From contig NC_090989.1 of the NCBI RefSeq assembly GCF_041146395.1, positions 222,178,843 through 222,242,842 of the forward strand: a stretch of 64,000 nt of DNA, in the 5' to 3' direction. The notes beneath the pieces are model-generated. The model was not told the DNA's origin. It saw only the letters and a program-made list of their open reading frames with translations, and made no database searches. This document shows, in pieces, positions 45,871 through 56,730 of this stretch. The stretch's first letter is position 1; every line of letters starts with the position of its first letter. The stretch is from Eulemur rufifrons. Its lineage: Eukaryota; Chordata; Mammalia; Primates; Lemuridae. The translations under genes were made by a program, and so were the position numbers.

Positions 45871-45904
45871 AGATTTCTCAGGCAACTAACTAATAGTTTA
45901 ACAG

Positions 45905-46112
45905 TCTAGGATTTCATGCATGTTTTCTCTCCACCATAGTGACAAAACTTAGAATTATATATTAGCAAATCCTGTTATGCCTACTTCCTATGTAGTTGGA
46001 AATAGACAAGCACTATTATGATTCCATTTTACCGATGGAGAAACTTGACACATGAAACAGTTGAGTGCAATAGTAACTCAGGGTGGATAATCAAACAACG
46101 TTCTGGCTTCCC
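45905..46112 (-). repeat. MIR SINE, antisense, degraded
   Basis: ATTATGATTCCATTTTACCGATGGAGAAACTTGACACATGAAACAG follows antisense MIR. Confidence 0.55.
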
Positions 46113-46704
46113 TACAAAGCTTCCTCTGACTTGGAAAATAAAATCTTTGTTATTTTTAAGCATTATTTGGGACTTATTCTTCTCCCTTTTTTATTAGTTG
46201 TTACTGTTCTAGAAGTTGAAATTTATGCCTGAGGCCACATAGTTATGTTGTCTGTATATTAAAATGTCATTTTGTCTGCCACCCTCTATCTGCATCAGTC
46301 AATCCACGGACTTTGTGACAATCCCACTTTTCAAGGAAAATACACAGTCAGCCATACTCTGCCAACACTGCTGTGTACTTTTACCCACTTGCTTTGGCTG
46401 AAGTTATCTTCTGCTCTATTACATGAGTCTGTGAGCAGCTGTGCTGTGCTATGTAGGACTTCTGGACCCGGATAGCTTAGCTTTATTAATTTCTCCATCT
46501 GTCTCTAATCTAAATGTTCAAATCAATGGAGTGTTGATTACATACTATGTATATCTATCTTTATGTATATTCATATATTTATTTTATGTATTTACAAAAA
46601 GTAGCAAGAGTGGAAGGTAACATATTTGAAAATATACATCACTATGCTTGACACATATGAAGGCCCCAAAATCATAATTTTATTTCTTTTCATTGGAGGA
46701 GAGA
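46113..46704. other. Unassigned intronic DNA
   Basis: Nothing recognised. There is a TATGTATAT-type AT patch near 46545-46600. Confidence 0.4.
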
Positions 46705-47072
46705 GCTGTCTTTGTCCATTCAGGCTGCTATGACAAAACACCAGAAACTGAGTGGCTTACAAACAACAGAAATTTATTTCTCACAGTTCTGGAGGCTGGG
46801 ACGTCTAAGATCAAGGCAGCACAGATTCAGTGGCTAATACGGGCCATGTTTATGTTTAGGGTCCATAAAGGGCAGCTTCGAGCTATGTCCTCACATGGTA
46901 AAAGGGGAAAATCAGGTCTCTGAGGCCTCTTTTATAATGGCACTAATTTTATAATGATCCGTAATCATGACCTAATCATCTCCCAAGGTCCCCAATTCCT
47001 AATACCATCACATTGATCATTTGGTTTCAGCATATGAATTTCGGGGGGAAACAGTTATTCAGACCATAGTGG
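46705..47072 (-). mobile_element. MLT1-type MaLR solo LTR, antisense
   Basis: TTTGTCCATTCAGGCTGCTATGACAAAACACC, AACAGAAATTTATTTCTCACAGTTCTGGAGGCTGG, AATACCATCACATTGATCATTTGG and CATATGAATTTCGGGGGGAAACA reproduce MLT1 in antisense. It ends about 245 bp upstream of the coding exon. Confidence 0.85.
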
Positions 47073-47289
47073 GAGTTATATAATTATAATCATGATCAAC
47101 ACAATTATAAGAGGTCTCTGTTTGGAAGTTAATGAGGCATCTTCCTCTTAAAGAATTGCAGAGCCTTCTCATTAGATTCTTGTTCTGTGTGCTTGCCCTG
47201 TGGTTACGAATCTACTTTATAGATAGTAACACAGTCTCTGTTCAGATGCGGTCTCACTGACTTAACTTCTTTTGGGGGAAAAATGCATT

Positions 47290-47318
47290 GCTAATGGTCA
47301 CCTTGTCTCAAATTGCAG
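47290..47318 (+). promoter_or_regulatory. TRPM3: 3' splice site with candidate branch point
   Basis: CTAAT at 47291-47295 matches the yUnAy branch-point pattern, and its second A (47294) lies 24 bases before the AG. A short, weak pyrimidine stretch (CCTTGTCTC) and GCAG follow. The reading frame of the conserved exon begins directly after this AG, which supports the site. The branch point is inferred from pattern and distance only. Confidence 0.7.
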
Positions 47319-47391
47319 ATTACGGTATTTCGGATGGGATCAGAAGGACACCAGGACATTGATTTAGCTATCCTGACAGCTTTACTCAAAG
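47319..47391 (+). CDS. TRPM3: Internal coding exon of a TRPM-family cation channel, most likely TRPM3
   Basis: Seen: a 73-bp open segment sits between a 3' splice site (AAATTGCAG, ending 47318) and a 5' splice site (AAAG|GTAAAAG, intron from 47392). In frame 1 it reads [10 protein letters not shown], then HQ, then [12 protein letters not shown], leaving one G to start the next codon. It therefore enters in phase 0 and leaves in phase 1. Known: this string belongs to the N-terminal cytosolic TRPM-homology region of TRPM1/3/6/7 channels, and the next residues in that group begin with Gly, which fits the split codon. TRPM3 is a plasma-membrane, calcium-permeable non-selective channel gated by heat and neurosteroids. 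Inference: GHQDIDLA fits TRPM3; as remembered, TRPM1 has GQQDIEMA and TRPM6/7 differ more. No other exon was found, so the flanks are long introns, as expected for this very large gene. High confidence in TRPM, good confidence in TRPM3. Confidence 0.85.
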
Positions 47392-47397
47392 GTAAAA
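47389..47397 (+). promoter_or_regulatory. TRPM3: 5' splice site (AAG|GTAAAA)
   Basis: A GT donor directly follows the last conserved codon (AAA, Lys) and one G. The match to AG|GTRAGT is moderate, since AAAA replaces AAGT. Continuing past the GT would read [10 protein letters not shown]..., which does not resemble the channel family, so the exon should end here. Confidence 0.75.
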
Positions 47398-48185
47398 GAG
47401 TTTCTGTGTCCAGAGAGTGCAAAAATAATTTAAATGGATTAACAAAGCAATGTATGTCTTTTAATAGTGGCTATAATCCCAAATGATACTATGATACTTT
47501 AAGTTACTGATAACATAAGGACCTCTCCTCTAAGACATTGTTACTGCTATTAAATTCTCCTAGAAGAGATCTTTTACAGTGTGACTCAATTTTACAAGAT
47601 TTAAATATACTACAATTCAAGTCATGTCTATTGAATTATAAACATATATAAAGAAAAAGGCTGACATAATATGTAAGGCACAGGTTACCTGAGGTTATTT
47701 AATAATAATTATTGCCCTATCTATTTTTAAAAACCATTTGACATGGCATATGTGTGGGTATGTGTGTGTGTGTGTGTACACAAACACACAATACATTAAA
47801 AATGGAAAATCAAACACCATTGAGAAGAAGGGAGAAAGAAATAAACCAAAAAAAAAAAAAAATTAGGCTACTGTCCTTGTTATAGTTAAGCATCAAATTT
47901 AACTCTAAGCTTCCTGGAAGTCAAGAGGAAAATGGAAATACCCTGGGTTGTAGAATTTTTATTTATAAGGTGAGTATTTTCCTCTTCTCCGGTCCCAATA
48001 TTACAAAGATGTCTCACTACATGTCCTCATCCTTGGAGCCATATCCAAGAGCAGTTTCCTGTAGTTTCCTCAGATCACATCCCATCTTTAATGTGCCTTA
48101 ATGAGTATATTACACTCAGCTAATAATTTTCAGTGTTATAATAAACAAGAGGAAGTTGCCCTGCAGTACTAAAATTCAAATGGGA
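47393..48185. other. Unassigned intronic DNA after the exon
   Basis: AT-rich. It contains a (TG)n/(CA)n patch (about 47757-47790) and an A15 run (about 47849-47863). No repeat family recognised. Confidence 0.5.
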
Positions 48186-48189
48186 GTAT

Positions 48190-48455
48190 AAAACAAAACA
48201 AATCCACAAATCTTGCTGAATGTGGTTCTGGGTTAGAAATGTCTCTTACGTTCTCCCTTAGCCTGTAGTCTGTCTGCTGCAGCATTAGCACATGGTCGGT
48301 CACTACCTGCTTGTAGTCTCCCTAGATTATAAACTCTGTGAGGGCAAAGAATGTATCTTGTTCACGACTACATCCTCAGCACTTTGCACAATGCTTAACA
48401 CTGACAGCATTCAATCATTTTTTTTAATAAATGAAGAAATGAATGATTTCTTCAG
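48190..48455 (+). repeat. LINE/L2 3' end, sense
   Basis: AGATTATAAACTCTGTGAGGGCAAAGAATGTATCTTG, ATCCTCAGCACTTTGCACAATGC and the AATAAATGAAGAAATGAATG tail are the L2 terminus. Confidence 0.8.
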
Positions 48456-48539
48456 TGACTCAGTGACAGATTCAGCATTCCAAAATTAAAACTCTTTCAT
48501 TCTATTTTCCAGTCTACATACTCTTCATCCACTATTAAT

Positions 48540-48770
48540 ATTTTCTTCAGGCCTGATCATGTGGTAGCCACTGTGCTAAGCTCTTTATAGATACTGTAAA
48601 CATTGACTATTGCAACAACTATATAATGTAGGAGCTATTGTTAATCTCCGTTTTATGGATGAGGTAAGTGGAGCTACAAGATGTGGTAACTTCCTAAAGG
48701 TTACAGTGCTAATTAGTAAAACTGAACTTAGGTCCAAATATGTCTAACTCTTCACTATACCACATGTGAC
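48540..48770 (-). repeat. MIR SINE, antisense
   Basis: CACTGTGCTAAGCTCTTTATAG, AACTATATAATGTAGGAGC and CGTTTTATGGATGAGGTAAGTGGAG follow antisense MIR. Confidence 0.7.
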
Positions 48771-49104
48771 CCCTTTGACAATAGTAGTTGTCTGCCCTCT
48801 CCACCCACTCACCAAATTCACATGTGCACATTCATTCAGAATCCTCATTGCATTTCAGGAGGTTCACAGTCCCATGAAGTGTATCATGTGTCCCAGATTG
48901 AGAACCTCTTCTCTAAAGCATTTCATTCCCATGAACTAAAAAATACAAACACTGGGCAGGAGAATTAAGGCACGAGGGACTACGCATGGGCTGAACCACA
49001 AAGCCTACTATGGGCTCCACTCTCCCCTTATCAGAGACAAAAATAAAAATTTGAGGCAAGTAACTCTATGATATTTGCTATTCTCATATAAATATTTTAA
49101 AAAG

Positions 49105-49365
49105 TAATTATGTTGGTAACTGACATTTATTAAGGACTTGCTATGTGCCAAATACTCTGTTCGATACATTCCATATATAAATTTGTTTATTCTTTACAAT
49201 AGTTCAATTGTTATAAAAATTGTTCAATTTTTACAAGCCCCATTTTACAGATGAGAAACTTGAGGTACAAAGCAATTCAGTTACGTGCCCAAGATAAGTT
49301 GGCCAGTAAATGGTAGAAACGGTCTGACTGCATAGTCCTCGCTTACATACAACACCCAGGTGTCT
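49105..49365 (-). repeat. MIR SINE, antisense
   Basis: GACATTTATTAAGGACTTGCTATGTGCC, CCCCATTTTACAGATGAGAAACTTGAGG and GTGCCCAAGATAAGTTGGCCAG are well-preserved MIR. Confidence 0.75.
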
Positions 49366-50640
49366 CTATCTCATTGATAATAAAAAATGAAACATCACTT
49401 TTGTGATGTTGACAAAACTCATGGCAAATGGGGGAGTGATTGAATTGCTGCTAAAAAACACATTGTTCATCATAATATCTTCTGTTGAAAATATTTTCTT
49501 CCTTTTTCACTAATTTGTGAGACTTTAAATTGTGTTTCATCTTTGTTTCCGTCTCAGAATTTATTTGTTGTATTACAGAATAGTTGTTTTCCAACGTTTT
49601 TGAGCATGGCACACCACATAAAATACATATAAAGTACATTAAATAATATTTACAGTGACAACGTGATAAAATTGGATATTTTCTATTCTAATCTATTCTG
49701 TTCTTTTTAATGCTGATTATATCCCACTAAATTGATTTCATGATCCACTAATGGGTCATAACCTGCAGTTTAAAAAACACTGCCATAGAAGATTAAAGAA
49801 AATTATGACTGCTCTAAGAAATTAACATTTCTAATCACTATAATGAACATTATTTATGCAGCAGTTGATGCTAATGGGAATTTATGCCGTTAAAAGATTA
49901 TGATGTGTCAATTCTATTTTGTGAAGGCTTTTAAATGCTCTCAAATGTTGACCCAGTTGATTTGTGAAGGGTATCAAGCATAATGCATTTGCTGACTTCT
50001 TTGGAGGCCAAGACCATACTTCTATCAGTTTCAAACTCTTCAGTGTATTAAATTATTTTTCCTATGTGTTTTCTTTTTAAATTATGCTTGTGCATGTACA
50101 TGGCTTAATATTTAAGATTTATAGTTATATTTAGTTTTCAATTATCTAATGCATGGAGAATCTTTGTACAGTTCAGTTTTTATTCCGACAAATCTGAGAA
50201 ATGTCTGGGAAAAACCAAAGGCTAGGAGGAGGGAGCTGCCCACTGGTCCATACATCCAAAGGCCAAAGACAGAAAATCAGGAGGCTGTGAGAAAAATACA
50301 TCTTTTCTGCTCCTTGCTTCTGATTCCATTGGCTTTGATTTTCTTTTGGAGCTGCATATTATGTATTAGAGGGTACTGTTTATGTGATACAGGTTTATTA
50401 GGTGTCTGTTCAGGAATGAAGGAAAAAAAGGAGACAAAAAGAATGTTGTTTCAGAGATTTAAGAGACCCATAGTTCCTTCAAATGGTGACCTGGGGTAGC
50501 ATTTGAGAATAATCAATGTCATATTTGTCCTTCACACTAAGGTCACTGCTTGACAAGGGTGGTGGCCCGACACCAGAGACTGTGCACCCTCCTCCTCCAC
50601 CAGCCCTCTCCCACCCCTGCCACACACACCCCGGAAGCCC
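49366..50640. other. Unassigned intronic DNA
   Basis: No family recognised. A 116-codon plus frame (50149-50499) contains one hydrophobic stretch but no domain or splice support. Confidence 0.4.
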
Positions 50641-50641
50641 C

Positions 50642-50790
50642 AAATACAGGATGTCCAGTTATCTTTGAATTTTCAGACACAAAACAAATAACATTTTAGC
50701 ATAAGTATGTCCCAAATGTAACATACTTATGCTAAAAAGAATTGCTCATTATTTACCCAAAATTTAAACCTACCTGGGAGCCCCGTATCT
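50642..50790. mobile_element. Long palindromic MITE-like element
   Basis: The two halves are imperfect reverse complements for about 70 bases each. At the centre, TTTTAGCATAAGTATGT (50694-50710) and ACATACTTATGCTAAAA (50721-50737) form a perfect 17-bp stem with a 10-base loop. The outer arms pair more loosely (CAAATACAGG... against ...CCCCGTATCTTT). This is typical of a folded-back DNA-transposon derivative. Family not named. Confidence 0.7.
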
Positions 50791-50799
50791 TTCTTTGCT

Positions 50800-51485
50800 A
50801 AATCAGGCTACCCTACTCAGAGGAGATCTGTCACCAATGTAGGGGCAGAAAGGGGGTGATCCCTTTCCTCCCCAAATAAAGGTCACGGCCAACACCCCTC
50901 TGATAAAGACAGGTTCAAGAGAAAAGTGTAACAAATGTATTTGATCATAGTTTTCCATGACACAGGAGCCTTCCGAATGAAGATCCAAAGACACAGGGAA
51001 AACTATCCAATTTTATGCTTAAGTTCAATGATGCATGGACAGCTGTGTAGAAATATGACTGGACAAAAAAATGTTCAATCTAATTAATGCTAATAGGCTC
51101 CGTGGGGAAACTCAGCGAGGCCTGTTAAGATTCTTCTTGGTCTCTCGGTATAGCATTCCTTCCTTCTGGGTGTGCGGTAAGGGCCCTCTGGAATGAGAAT
51201 CTTAATTTCTTTATAACCAGCTGTTATACAGAAAGGGGGAGGGAAGGAAAGGAGGAAGGTTAGAGTCATATTTTTAGGTTTTATGGCTGGCTTTGGGGAA
51301 AAGGGGTTCTGGTTTCTACGACGCACCTTGGGGAAGAGAGATTCCAGTTTCTCGGCTTGCATTGGGAGAGAATGAGGCACAAGAGGAAGGAGGGCAGGAG
51401 AAGCTCAGAGAGAAACTTTGCTTCTGAGGCCTTCAGTTTGGGGTATTGTTTTCTGAGCCCCAACCCCATTAATACTTCTAGACCT
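50800..51485 (-). mobile_element. Probable old ERV LTR, antisense
   Basis: Unique-looking mixed text includes CTCCCCAAATAAAGGTCACGGCC, CAAATGTATTTGATCATAG and GGAAACTCAGCGAGGCCTG, then a minus-strand C/T-rich end. The arrangement resembles a dispersed mammalian LTR. I could not fix its termini or family. Confidence 0.4.
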
Positions 51486-54325
51486 CAGACACCTCAAGAG
51501 GGCCTGTGGGAAGAGTAACTCAAGAATCTAGGGAAGTTCCCGATTCCTTCTATCTGCCTCCTCCTCTCAGCCCTGCCTTAATCCTAGCAGCCAGGGAAGA
51601 CTTCCACTGGAAAGGACCCCAAACTTATTTTAATAAACTGTTCGGTGTTTATAAACTGCTCTCTTGGGAGCCTGCATCCCTCACACAGCAGCCCCAACCT
51701 CTTGCTCCAAGCTCCATAAAGCCAAAAAACATCCACTCACAGCAAATGAAGTTATTATAGGTGGTCCCTGGACCTTCTCTCTGTGAATAAAATTACCCCC
51801 AATTATTTTCATCTTTTCTTGTAGACCTTGAATTCGGTAAAAGTCAAATCACATGAGTATACACTCTTTCATTCATGCACGTGCACTAAAGTGGATGCGT
51901 GATGGTTCCTGCCCTCCATGAATGAGAAATTCTTTTCCTTTGGATTTACTCTTCATCGGAGTCCATCTGGGGCATGGGCAGAAAGCAACCTCTATTGCTT
52001 ACTTTGTTTTCTGGAAAGCATTTTGAAAGAGCTAAAAGAGAGCTCAAAAACAATATGCTCCTTCTCAAAACTATGAAGGGCATCAAAAACAAGGGAAGTC
52101 TGAGACATTGTCACAGCCTAGAGGAACCGAAAGAGACAATGTAATGTGGTTTCCTGAATGGGGTCCTGGAGCAGATAATAAAAGGGGGGGGCAGGTATTA
52201 GGTTAAAAACTAAGAAAATCTGAATAAAGTATGGACTTCAGTCTTTAAAAAAAAAAGTTAAGAAAAAATAAGAAAGCTATGTTATCATATATTATGAAAC
52301 TGAGCGGGAGACATATTATAATCATAAACCACCACAATTCTTTCATGTTAAAAAGACATAAAAGGAGATAGCAATTTATGGAATTCATTGTAAAGGTCAA
52401 GTACGTATATATTCAAAGGACCTGACAGGTACAGGCAATATCTATATAAAGTATCTGTATAAATCACATAGGTATGAATAATAGCTGATCACTGTTGATC
52501 TAAGAAATGACTATAAATACCACAGGGGAATCTAAGCAAGAGATAAATGAATGTGGAACGAAGAAAAAAAAGTTGTATGAAATCAAATTTCCCCTGTGGA
52601 CTTTTATAATTATTTCATAAATAATTATCTAGTCCCTATCACTTTATTTTATGTGTTTCTGTTCCTCAGGCATAATTTATGCCATCAATGATTAATCAAT
52701 TAATTAATTACTTCTAGATACTTACATGGAGACAACTTCTAAGATAAGCATTTTGTAAATTTGTTCAAAGTGTAAACAGAAAGATTGAAATAAAAATTGA
52801 AATGCAAAAAGAGTAGTCTATATGGTCTATATGACATTAGAAAAGTTTTAGGAAGGCATACTGTTGATTAGATTAGATAACAAACAACATTGGAAATCAC
52901 CATGTTTGGAGTCATCTTCCTTTAAAATTGTTTCTTTAGGGGAAAAAAAACTGAATGCAAAATAAAGGTGGATAAAATCTTTTTTAAAAAACAGTATATT
53001 TTGAAGTTTTGAAACTACTTCTGAATGCATGTCCCCCAGCCCTGTTTACTAGTAAATGGGGAGTTATGATCATAAACCAGCTCTGACATCAATAGGCAAT
53101 TGGTTTTGCTACATAACTCATCTTATTTTTAAAAATAACTTAATCAAACCCTAGTAAAACAAAACTTTTGGCATATGTTCTGACATAGTTTATGTCCAAT
53201 TAATTCTATGCATCAGATAGATCTCAGAAGCAATTAACTCGTCCTAGAGTGTTTGCTGAGAAGCTGCCTTGCTTCAACTCTGATGATTCATTAATGGGTT
53301 TTATGGGAATTTATTATGCCTTGCTTCGAAAATAAAAACTTATTTCTAATTATGTGTACAATCTTTGCTGCCTCTCTTTCCTGTGAGTAGGCAGTTTGAT
53401 ATATCACATGCTTTCTTTTTAATGTTGTTATTTTCTTAACCTGGTATTGTTTCAACATCCTTAATAAGGCCAAAATATGAGAGATCCTTGTGGACATTTT
53501 TATCATTTATATGAGATGTAAATTTACCATACATTTTAAATAATGTATAAATGGAAGCAGATGAAATTTTGTCCTAAGAGACCTACAAAATCAAAATATG
53601 TGACATTTTCCATCTGTCTTAGGCATAAAGGGACCTGGGGACCTTACTGTGTGAGGTAAACTGTAGGCAAATAGTGAAGTATTCCAGTTAGGGACCAAAC
53701 TTACCAGATAAGGTTCACAATGTAGAGTCTTTCCAAAAGTATTTATTAAGCCTTTCTCTGTTTCAGGCCACTTTGCTATTCCTGTAGCCTTTGACTGGTC
53801 AATCAGCACCCCCCCCCCAATGCAATTGTTTTTTTGGTGGTCCCTTTTACCCCTTTATTCAAGTTATTAACTTAGATGTCACAGAGCAAATCAGTCATCA
53901 GAAGTTAGAGTCCAAGCATGAGTCCCCCAAAACCAATGTCTGCCACCTACTGCTTGTTACTGCCTCATCCCAAAGCCACCCGGAAACTACAATACCCACT
54001 TCTGCCTTGCTACCCCCATGCATTTTACAGACTAGGAAACTGACACCAAAGAGTCTAAAAGATGTTAAGGGTTATTTGGCAAATCAGTGGTAGAGCCAAA
54101 GCTGAAATTCAGGTCTCTTCACTTCTATTGAATGTTCTTTATAAGGCCTTGGGGGATCCAAGATTTCCTGGCTTCTCATTGCCACGGAGGTGTCAGGCAT
54201 CCACACCTGTGTCTCCAGAGGGATCTCGAGTAATAAACAGATCTGTATGTCTTCTCCCCTAACGCGCTTCCCAGTTGCCCTCTGCTGCCAGAAGACCTTA
54301 GTTGCACATACAGTATTTTAGTAGG
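51486..54325. other. Unassigned intronic DNA
   Basis: About 2.8 kb without a recognised family. It holds a G8 run (about 52183-52190), A-runs, a C10 run (53811-53820) and a homeobox-site-rich patch (53220-53510; see findings). A MIR-like phrase occurs at 54022-54085 (CATTTTACAGACTAGGAAACTGACACC). Confidence 0.4.
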
Positions 54326-54465
54326 GAGAGTGACATCAGCAAGATTGTGGAATAGAAGACTCCCCATAACACTCCCCCAACAAAAGTACAACTGACAACT
54401 CTTCAAAGACAAGAATACAACCATGAATTCACCAAAACTTGGGGGAGAAGTGGGAAAAAAAAGGT
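54326..54465 (+). repeat. L1M 5' UTR fragment, sense
   Basis: GTGACATCAGCAAGATTGTGGAATAGAAGACTCCCC and CAACTGACAACTCTTCAAAGACAAG are the start of old L1M elements. The rest of the element is missing. Confidence 0.65.
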
Positions 54466-54599
54466 AATATTTTAGTGCAGAAACTAGGATGCCGACAATT
54501 TTACCTAATGTAGTGGCAAAAATAAGTGTGATCTGACACCTGTTTTATTTTTCAAATTTTGGACCATCGGTGGAATATTGCTGCAACTGGGAATTTTTG

Positions 54600-55010
54600 T
54601 TCGGCACAGGTGACAGAAACACAATTTAAACAAGCTCAGTTTAAAATAAATAAAATAGTTTTGTAGCTGCACATGACCAGAAAGTCGAAGGGTAAACTGA
54701 ATTCAGGCAAATGGGATCCAGGGCTCAAATGATGTCATCAGGCTCTGTCCTGTGTCTCCTGACATCTGTATATGGGTTGGGCAAAACAACCACCAGCAGT
54801 ATCAGGCCCATATTTAACCAGTTGAGAAAACCCCAGTTAAAAAGAACTATCTTTCCTGGTAATGACAACAGCAAGGTGCCAGGGAGGACTTGGGTTCACT
54901 TGCCTTGGATTAGAGCCCATCCCCGAATCTACCACTGTGGTGAGGGACTTGGAAGAATCCCTGTAACTATGAAATGAGAGATGGGGTCAGTTCCATCCAT
55001 GTCAGAGTTA
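54600..55010. repeat. Ancient interspersed repeat, unnamed
   Basis: GTGACAGAAACACAATTTAAACAAGC, GGATCCAGGGCTCAAATGATGTCATCAGGCTCTGTCC and CCACCAGCAGTATCAGGCCC match a dispersed mammalian repeat that I cannot name. Confidence 0.5.
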
Positions 55011-55625
55011 TGGGTCCCCAACAAAAACAGAGGCTCTATAGCCAGAAAGGGGAGAAAGAAACGGTGCTGGTCAGACCAGAAGCAACTAAGAGAAATACGG
55101 GTTTTATGGTTCTGCTGAAAGAATTAATGAGGGTAAAAGTGTGTCAGATTTGCCTCAAACGCAAGCTTCTCAAAATCTGTGTTCCAGGAATAAATTCTTC
55201 ATTCAGTAGATAAAAACAGGAACTAGGGCAAATGACTATTCATCAGGGATCAGATATTCACCCATGTTGTACTCAAGTTTACACCAGGCAGACCTAAACA
55301 TATCACCTATTGCCATTATTTACTACATAATGGATATTTATTATTATAATCACTATTACCTTTTTCAGTTTTGTTGGTCCTCACATAATTATTTCTGCCC
55401 AAAATTTTAAAGATTACATTTATTACTCCACTTTTTTCTTAAGACCAAAGTCTGTTCCTTATTAAAAAATGATTCTATAAAAGTCAAATCACCCCAGGCT
55501 TTCCCCACTTGGTTTCTCCCACCCCAGCAGCCACTTCAGCATGGCACTCACTCACCCCAGCGAGACCACACAGGGTGATGCTCATCACAGGGGCACGGTG
55601 GCCGTGTTCAAAGCATCTCTACTCC
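55011..55625. other. Unassigned intronic DNA
   Basis: Nothing recognised. Confidence 0.4.
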
Positions 55626-55629
55626 CTGG

Positions 55630-55735
55630 ATGGACAAACTGATTGACCTTACCGAGCCTCAGTCTCTTAATCTATAACATAGAAATAATAATACATAGTC
55701 ATAACAATTTTAATCAATACTTAAAGCACCTGGAA
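55630..55735 (+). repeat. MIR SINE, sense
   Basis: GACCTTACCGAGCCTCAGTCTCTTAATCTATAACATAGAAATAATAATAC is the MIR core and 3' half. Confidence 0.65.
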
Positions 55736-55779
55736 AAATCTATTTCATGAATGGTAGCCGGACTGATGATGATGATGCC

Positions 55780-55895
55780 AAACTAGATATGAGGGACCAC
55801 ATCCGTTTTATGCACCACAGTATGCCCATATACACAGGGGCTGGCACATAGTCAGAACTCAACACACACATGTTGAACTTATGAATGAATGAACG
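55780..55895 (+). repeat. LINE/L2 3' end, sense
   Basis: GGGGCTGGCACATAGTCAGAACTCAACACACACATGTTGAAC with an ATGAATGAATGAA tail is the L2 terminus. Confidence 0.65.
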
Positions 55896-55897
55896 AC

Positions 55898-56035
55898 AGG
55901 CTTTGGGATCAGATTAGGTATGTGCTTAAATCGTAGTTCTTAACTGGTTGCGGCCAGTTAACCAAGTTATTTAGCCTCTGTGCGCCTCAAGTCTCTTCCC
56001 TGTAAAAAGGGAATTGTCTCTCATGTGGGTTGATG
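55898..56035 (+). repeat. MIR SINE, sense
   Basis: GGCTTTGGGATCAGATTAGG, ACCAAGTTATTTAGCCTCTGTGCGCCTCAAG and CCCTGTAAAAAGGGAATTG are MIR. Confidence 0.65.
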
Positions 56036-56472
56036 TAAGGGACACATGACATGGTTACACCAGAAGCTCTTTAAGGGCACTCTGCCTTCTTTATTGTAAA
56101 TACTTAACACAGCATAGTCTCATACCCTTTCCCTTCTAAAACAGGTTTTAAAAATTTCTAGGTCACTGGGACATCCCCCATTTCCAAAATTCATCAGAAT
56201 TTGTAAAATGTTAAATTTGAAAGGACCCATAAATTTGAATTAAAAGAAAAGAAAAACAGAAAATCTCTAACATATAGGTGAGGTTCAAGAGCAGACCACA
56301 GAAAAGAGTTTAATCTAGAAAATGGTTGAGCACGTGCTAAGCTGCCTTAAAATGAAATTAATTTCCTGGCAAGTTTATTTTCATGCAAATCCAAATAGAT
56401 CTCAGACCAATAACAGAGACTAAAGTAGTTAGCAACGTCAGACATTTTTGTTTGTCTCCAAGAGAAGAATGC
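56036..56472. other. Unassigned intronic DNA
   Basis: Nothing recognised up to the L1 target site. Confidence 0.4.
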
Positions 56473-56730
56473 AATAAAAGAATTTATTTATTTTTTTTTT
56501 ATTTTTTTTTATTCATGATAAATTATTAAGTGAACAGTGCAAGTTAAAAACAATAGTTTCATATTTTTTCCCCACCCCCCCTTTCCCGAGTCAGCACCTT
56601 CAAGTGTTACCACTCCCCAAACGGTGCGCAATGCACTCATTGTGTAGGCATACCCCCATCCCCTCCCCCACCCCCCACCTCAGTCTGATGTCCAATTGGT
56701 GTCGTTCCCAGATTTGTATTTAGGTGATGA

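Larger units (their letters stand above)
1..47318 (+). other. TRPM3: Intron upstream of the TRPM3 exon (partial, 3' end)
   Basis: Inferred from the exon at 47319. No second coding exon with splice sites and a TRPM-like frame was recognised in these 47 kb. The content is interspersed repeats and unassigned non-coding DNA, itemised below. The intronic microRNA miR-204, known from TRPM3 in other mammals, was looked for by its mature sequence on both strands and not seen. Confidence 0.7.

Noticed and set aside
47319..47391. Assignment to TRPM1, TRPM6 or TRPM7
   Set aside because: The exon has GHQDIDLA. As remembered, TRPM1 has GQQDIEMA and TRPM6/7 diverge earlier in the segment. TRPM3 is the closest, but this needs an alignment.
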